Source of the DNA: Chara braunii
Taxonomy: Eukaryota; Streptophyta; Charophyceae; Charales; Characeae
Length of the DNA stretch: 20,029 bases
Assembly (NCBI GenBank): GCA_003427395.1
Contig: BFEA01000351.1
Location: forward strand, 120,127-140,155
Direction: 5' to 3'
In this document: positions 17,068 through 20,029 of the stretch, in pieces
How the letters are laid out: each line of letters begins with the position of its first letter
Position numbering within the stretch: the first letter of the stretch is position 1
The notes under the pieces: model-generated
Told to the model about the DNA's origin: nothing
Databases searched by the model: none
What the model saw: the letters and a program-made list of their open reading frames with translations, nothing else
Program-made: the position numbers and the translations under genes

Positions 17068-17369
17068 TCGTATACGAATGCGGCATGTATTTCCACTGGG
17101 ATATGGCGGAATTCGACCCAGTAGAGGTCCTGCATGAGTTGCGCTCTCCTTTCTTCCGGTCTCAGTCTACGCTGTGGCGTCCATGGGTGAATCCGAACCT
17201 CCGATCGCTCACAGCGCAGACGTTTCCATCCATCCATTATCGTTTTATCTGATTCCTGCATACTCAGGACTGTAACGAGGGTATTGGACACTGGTTGAAT
17301 GAGGAAATAGTCCCGGGCCAAATCAGCACTGCTTTTCAGTATTTCCAGCCAGTGGGTGATCCACTTCAC
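17068..17369 (-). pseudogene. LINE ORF1, DUF4283-like region
   Basis: The frame reads MKWITHWLEILKSSADLARDYFLIQPVS, ESDKTIMDGWKRLRCERSEVRIHPWTPQ, and QLMQDLYWVEFRHIPVEIHAAF. The last motif, a WV...IP.E pattern, is the core of the DUF4283/RNA-binding region found ahead of the zinc knuckle in plant LINE ORF1 proteins. It is separated from the upstream part by a stop at 17388 and from the knuckle by a frameshift near 17070. Similarity is by pattern only and moderate. Confidence 0.75.
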
Positions 17370-17387
17370 TTTCTCGTTGACCGATTT

Positions 17388-18032
17388 TTAAGCAGTGTCG
17401 TCGTGAAACACCCAGTTACTAGCGTGTTTTTTATAAACCTCGTCTCGGCAGGCCACACCGCTTTTCAGATATGCTTTCACCATTGCCTGTTTACCCCCGT
17501 GCATAACCACTCGCGTATCTGAGGGAAGGATAATTTTTTTCATGAAAAACGCCCGTGCTTGTGATAACCCGTCCTGGGGGACCTCGAGATTCTCAGTCCG
17601 CGGGCTGCCCTGGCTCCGCTGAATCGTCAGGGCCTGACCCTGGTTTGGGTTTTTGAGTTTGTCTGCCCAAGTGGGTAGTGGCTGGGCGGTGGTCGAGCCC
17701 TGCACTGGGAGGGGGCCCTCATGTTGGGCTCTCCCCCTCAGTTCCACCTCTTTCTCCTCCTTCGTTAGGATCCCAATGTCCTCCATCTGCTTCCCCTCCC
17801 TGGTCAAAACTGAGTCCATCTGAGAGGGTGGCTGTGGGGCGGGATTTTTCGTGACGCTTCGCTGATGAGACCATCGTTTATGCCGGAGGTGCTCATCAGC
17901 CAGTTGCCTCATCGCCCCACTATAGAATAACATCGAGTCCAACCGTTTATGTGCTCGCTGCAGTCTATTGGGCTTCATGGTAATGGATAAAGTGACAATC
18001 AATTTCTCTATGCGAGAGTCCCAATATCCCAC
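17388..18032 (-). pseudogene. LINE ORF1, N-terminal region
   Basis: A 214-codon frame starts at the ATG at 18032 and ends with HDDTA-stop at 17388. Its N-terminus (KPNRLQRAHKRLDSMLFYSG, RQLADEHLRHKRWSHQRS) is basic and helical. A Glu/Lys-rich stretch and a Pro/Gln-rich linker follow (VQGSTTAQPLPTWADKL), then FFMKKIILPSDTRVVMHGGKQAMVKAYL, which looks like the first strand-helix part of the DUF4283 region. The start is chosen because no open frame continues upstream and the DNA becomes simple-repeat-rich beyond it. The frame joins the next segment after a break of about 20 bases. Confidence 0.7.
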
Positions 18033-18175
18033 GAACTTTTTGCTATGTTTTGTTTTTTACTTGTTATGGGTTGACTTGCTCATTGTTTTCATATGGTTTT
18101 AATTGTTTTTATTTTGATTTTCCGTTATTTTTATCGTTAGCTGCTTCTTGGTGTTCAAATCCGTCCGTCGTTCGT

Positions 18176-18378
18176 CCCCCCCGTTTCCTTCTTCTTTCTT
18201 AATTCGGTGTCGTCCCTGTCGGATTCTCTCTCCTTCCTCGTAGTGCAAACCTTCATCCCCCCGTTTCCTCCCTCCTCCTTAATTTGGTGTTGTCCCTATC
18301 CGCTTCCTCCAGTCCCCCCCTCTGCCCCTCCCGGTTTCCTTCCTCTTCCTTAAGTCGGCGTGGTCCCTGCCACTCTCC
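18176..18378 (-). repeat. Three imperfect tandem repeats in the LINE 5' UTR
   Basis: Units at about 18176-18235, 18256-18312 and 18327-18378 share, on the plus strand, C-run then GGTTTCCTTC or CGTTTCCT, CTTAA.T.GG.GT.GTCCCT. Period is about 70-80 bp. Confidence 0.8.
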
Positions 18379-18435
18379 TCTTTAACCCTCCTGCAATCCC
18401 ACCGGCAGTCCCAACCTTCCGTTGATCTGCATCGG

Positions 18436-18635
18436 ATCCTTCAGTCCCCCCGTCCCTGCACGATTGTCCCTGCCAGGTTTTCTCTCCTTCCGCATGGTGC
18501 TCTCCTCTTTGGCCTTCTTACGACGTGGATCGTCGCCTCCTTCTCTCCTCGATCACTCCCCGCGTCGGGTCCTTCAGTTCCCCCCCGCCCTCCACGATTG
18601 TCCCTGCCAGGTTCTCTCTTCTTCCACGTGGTACT
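18436..18635 (-). repeat. Pair of about 65-bp repeats in the LINE 5' UTR
   Basis: About 18436-18500 and 18569-18635 share, on the plus strand, CCTTCAGT, then ACGATTGTCCCTGCCAGGTT and CTTCC.C.TGGT. Period is 133 bp. Confidence 0.85.
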
Positions 18636-18742
18636 CCCCCTGTCTCTTATACACATCTAGATGTGTATAAGAGACAGGTGCTCTCCTCTTTGGCCTTCTT
18701 ACGACGTGGATCGTCGCCTCCTTCTCTCCTCGATCACTCCCC
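18497..18742. repeat. 65-bp perfect duplication around the adapter
   Basis: 18497-18561 and 18678-18742 are identical. The second copy starts directly after the adapter, so it is either a misassembled duplicate or a true third tandem unit joined through a chimeric read. Confidence 0.9.
18640..18677. other. Nextera mate-pair junction adapter (assembly artefact)
   Basis: CTGTCTCTTATACACATCT at 18640-18658 is followed by its exact reverse complement at 18659-18677. This 38-bp palindrome is the Illumina Nextera mate-pair circularisation junction (two Tn5 mosaic ends). It is not genomic DNA. Confidence 0.98.
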
Positions 18743-19470
18743 TTGGGCTACTAATCACTTAGCGTTCCCTCCTATCCTCGCCTCATCTCGCTGATTACTT
18801 CAGAAATCGTACCGTCCTCCATCCATCCCCGTCTTCACTTCCTCTACTATTCTAAGGGGCATGCGAGAGGGGACATCCAATTACCTTACCTTGTGGCTCT
18901 TCCGTCCCTAGCGATTCTGCATCCCCAGTTCCGCCCCTTTCGTTCCATTTGATGAAGCTTGTTCTGTTAAACGTCTCCGACCGATCACGGGTTGTCCACC
19001 TCACCCCCGGGCCGTTGCTCGGTGTATTGCCTCATGGTTGTCGTTGCCGATCGGGACGTTCCTTACCTTGTAGTTCCTCTGTCTCGGACGATGCTACGTT
19101 TCCAATCCCGCTTTTCTCCCCTTTCCCCCTTCACCGGCCTTCTCTCGGTCTCATTTCGTTGTCTCTGTTGTCGCCGCTCCAACTCTCCTTTGCTCTTGTT
19201 GCCAGGTTTATCTTCACGCCAAGTCCGATCTCGAATCATCCGTGTCCGTGTGCATAGCCCGCTCCGTTTCGAAGTCCGCACACTGTCGATCCGCTTTCTC
19301 CGGCCCCCGCGACCTCGCGCCAAGCAGGTTGGCTCTGCGCCCCTCGGGCGCGGCCACCCAAAGCCCTCAGCTATGGCGGCTGCACGCCTCCCGTCAGCTC
19401 CGGCGCGATTTCGCCTGGTTGCATCGACACCCCGGAGTTGCGCCCTACGGCAGTTCAGCGCTATCGGCGC

Positions 19471-19546
19471 GAAAAAACATCACTCCCGCAGGACCCATGC
19501 TAATCTTCTCTGTATCGTTCCAATTCTAACGAATGTCCTGCGGGAC
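19471..19546 (-). pseudogene. U6 snRNA-like segment near the LINE 5' end
   Basis: On the minus strand from 19546: GTCCCGCAGGAC forms the perfect U6 5' stem-loop. Then come ACATTCGTTAGAATTGGAAC, GATACAGAGAAG (invariant ACAGAGA box) and ATTAGCATGG with an intact AGC triad. After that it departs from canonical U6: GTCCTGCGGGAGTGATG loosely follows the internal stem-loop, then TTTTTT at 19476-19471. About 30 nt of the usual 3' end are missing. No TATA box sits 25-30 bases upstream, so transcription as a U6 gene is unlikely. It lies inside the LINE target-site duplications, 90 bases from the element's 5' end and in the same orientation. Confidence 0.85.
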
Positions 19547-19636
19547 ATCTGCGTCATCCCAAGGTGCAAGTGGGTGTCCACTAGCTAGATTAGATTAGAT
19601 GGATGATGATAGATTTGATGGGTGATAGATAAGATC

Positions 19637-19652
19637 GTACTGAGGTTATCCT
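19637..19652 (+). repeat. Target-site duplication, right copy (LINE 5' side)
   Basis: GTACTGAGGTTATCCT is identical to 7183-7198. It marks the 5' end of the LINE at 19636. Confidence 0.92.
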
Positions 19653-20029
19653 GACAATTCGAAACTCTGAGTTTAATAAACAGTGTGTAACTGGGTTTGG
19701 ACTATCATCGTTTCATTGTTTTTTTGGATGTGATCTGCTCGGCTTTTCTTATGACTAGTTGTGAGGATTGAGTGGAGTGAATTACACATTGTACCCCGTC
19801 ATATCGCATGGTCAAGCCTTCCGCTGTGTTTATCTCTCCCTGTGTGGTGTGATACTCCTATCATCTCCCCTTCCTTCTGTGTATGTATGGGAATACCTGG
19901 AAGTATATGTGAGTGAGTGTTGGTCTTAAGACAGCAAACAACCAGAATCATAACAGTTGGTATGTGAGCGATTGGATCCAAACTTTGGAGCGATTGATGA
20001 TACCTGGAAGTATATGTGAGTGAGTGTTG
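19653..20029. other. Flanking non-coding sequence
   Basis: This AT-richer stretch has no gene that I recognise. A minus-strand open frame of 60 codons (19981-19799) has no supporting features. The stretch ends in a direct repeat at the window edge. Confidence 0.6.
19893..20029 (+). repeat. 30-bp direct repeat at the end of the window
   Basis: 19893-19922 and 20000-20029 are identical (ATACCTGGAAG at the start, GAGTGAGTGTTG at the end), 107 bp apart. The window stops at the last base of the second copy, as contigs often do at unresolved tandem repeats. Confidence 0.93.

Larger units (their letters stand above)
18033..19470 (-). other. LINE 5' UTR, purine-rich on the element's sense strand
   Basis: No gene is seen. 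On the element's sense strand the sequence is G/A-rich, with GAGGAAGG words, and it carries at least two families of imperfect tandem repeats (listed separately). The plus-strand open frame of 198 codons (18992-19588) is a by-product of this composition and runs through the antisense of the U6-like segment. An adapter artefact at 18640-18677 makes the order of the repeats around it unreliable. Confidence 0.65.
7199..19636 (-). mobile_element. Large L1-like LINE with nested insertions
   Basis: A non-LTR retrotransposon runs right to left: U6-like 5' segment, repetitive 5' UTR, ORF1 with CCHC knuckle, ORF2 with AP endonuclease, reverse transcriptase and zinc finger, 3' UTR, and an A-rich tail (T-rich at 7199-7230). 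A perfect 16-bp duplication brackets exactly this span, the product of target-primed reverse transcription. Subtracting the two nested elements (11927-12382 and about 8241-10644) leaves about 9.6 kb, long for a LINE. All reading frames are broken by frameshifts and stops, so this copy is inactive. The family name is unknown to me; the L1-like label rests on the DUF4283-like ORF1, AP endonuclease and C-terminal zinc finger. Confidence 0.9.

Noticed and set aside
18441-18794. Short open frames containing CIRDR or SYTHLDVYKRQ
   Set aside because: These peptides are translations of the Nextera adapter, a known database contaminant.
19471-19546. Functional U6 snRNA gene
   Set aside because: Missing 3' end, altered internal stem-loop region, no TATA box at the right distance, and located inside a retrotransposon.
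18992-19588. 198-codon plus-strand open frame
   Set aside because: Runs antisense through the LINE 5' UTR and the U6-like segment; composition-driven.

Overview
The window looks like repeat-dense nuclear DNA of a eukaryote, most likely a plant or a streptophyte alga. It holds a chromodomain-type Ty3/gypsy polyprotein, an L1-like LINE with a CCHC zinc-knuckle ORF1, and U6 snRNA-derived copies. A charophyte such as Chara is my guess, not something the sequence proves. I found no intact cellular protein gene. Nearly everything recognisable is a decayed mobile element or a piece of one. The sequence is a draft short-read assembly: it has single N bases at 200 and 12286 and a retained Nextera mate-pair junction adapter at 18640-18677.

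Layout. 101-3053 (+): Ty3/gypsy pol remnant (reverse transcriptase, RNase H, integrase, chromodomain-like end), broken by frameshifts and nonsense codons. 3054-4200: non-coding, with GC-rich hairpins. 4311-4866: probable foldback/MULE-like element with a C-rich core. 4870-5836: non-coding repeats and a poly(A) tract. 5837-5920 (+): U6 snRNA retropseudogene. 5930-7182: no gene, one TATA-like promoter motif. 7183-19652: a single very large LINE insertion on the minus strand, bounded by a perfect 16-bp target-site duplication (GTACTGAGGTTATCCT at 7183-7198 and 19637-19652) with its poly(A) tail against the left copy. 19653-20029: flank, ending in a 30-bp direct repeat.

Inside the LINE, in its own 5'->3' direction (decreasing coordinates): a U6-like segment near the 5' end (19546-19471), a repetitive 5' UTR (to about 18033), ORF1 (18032-15180, DUF4283-like region, CCHC knuckle and a long C-terminal part), ORF2 (15127 to about 7790: AP endonuclease, reverse transcriptase, zinc finger) and a 3' UTR with tandem units ending in poly(A). 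ORF2 is split by two nested insertions. The first is a roughly 455-bp element with 15-bp terminal inverted repeats (11927-12382). The second is a roughly 2.4-kb opposite-strand retroelement (about 8241-10644) whose 3' tail is 92% identical over 53 nt to the host LINE's own 3' UTR, as expected of a non-autonomous element that borrows the LINE machinery.

The most unusual object is in that 2.4-kb element: four regularly spaced (108-113 bp) long hairpins at 9848-10251. All share an almost invariant 32-nt apical sequence containing GGTGGAGGAGG, a potential two-tier G-quadruplex. The stem arms differ from copy to copy but remain complementary to each other. I know of no described family that matches it.
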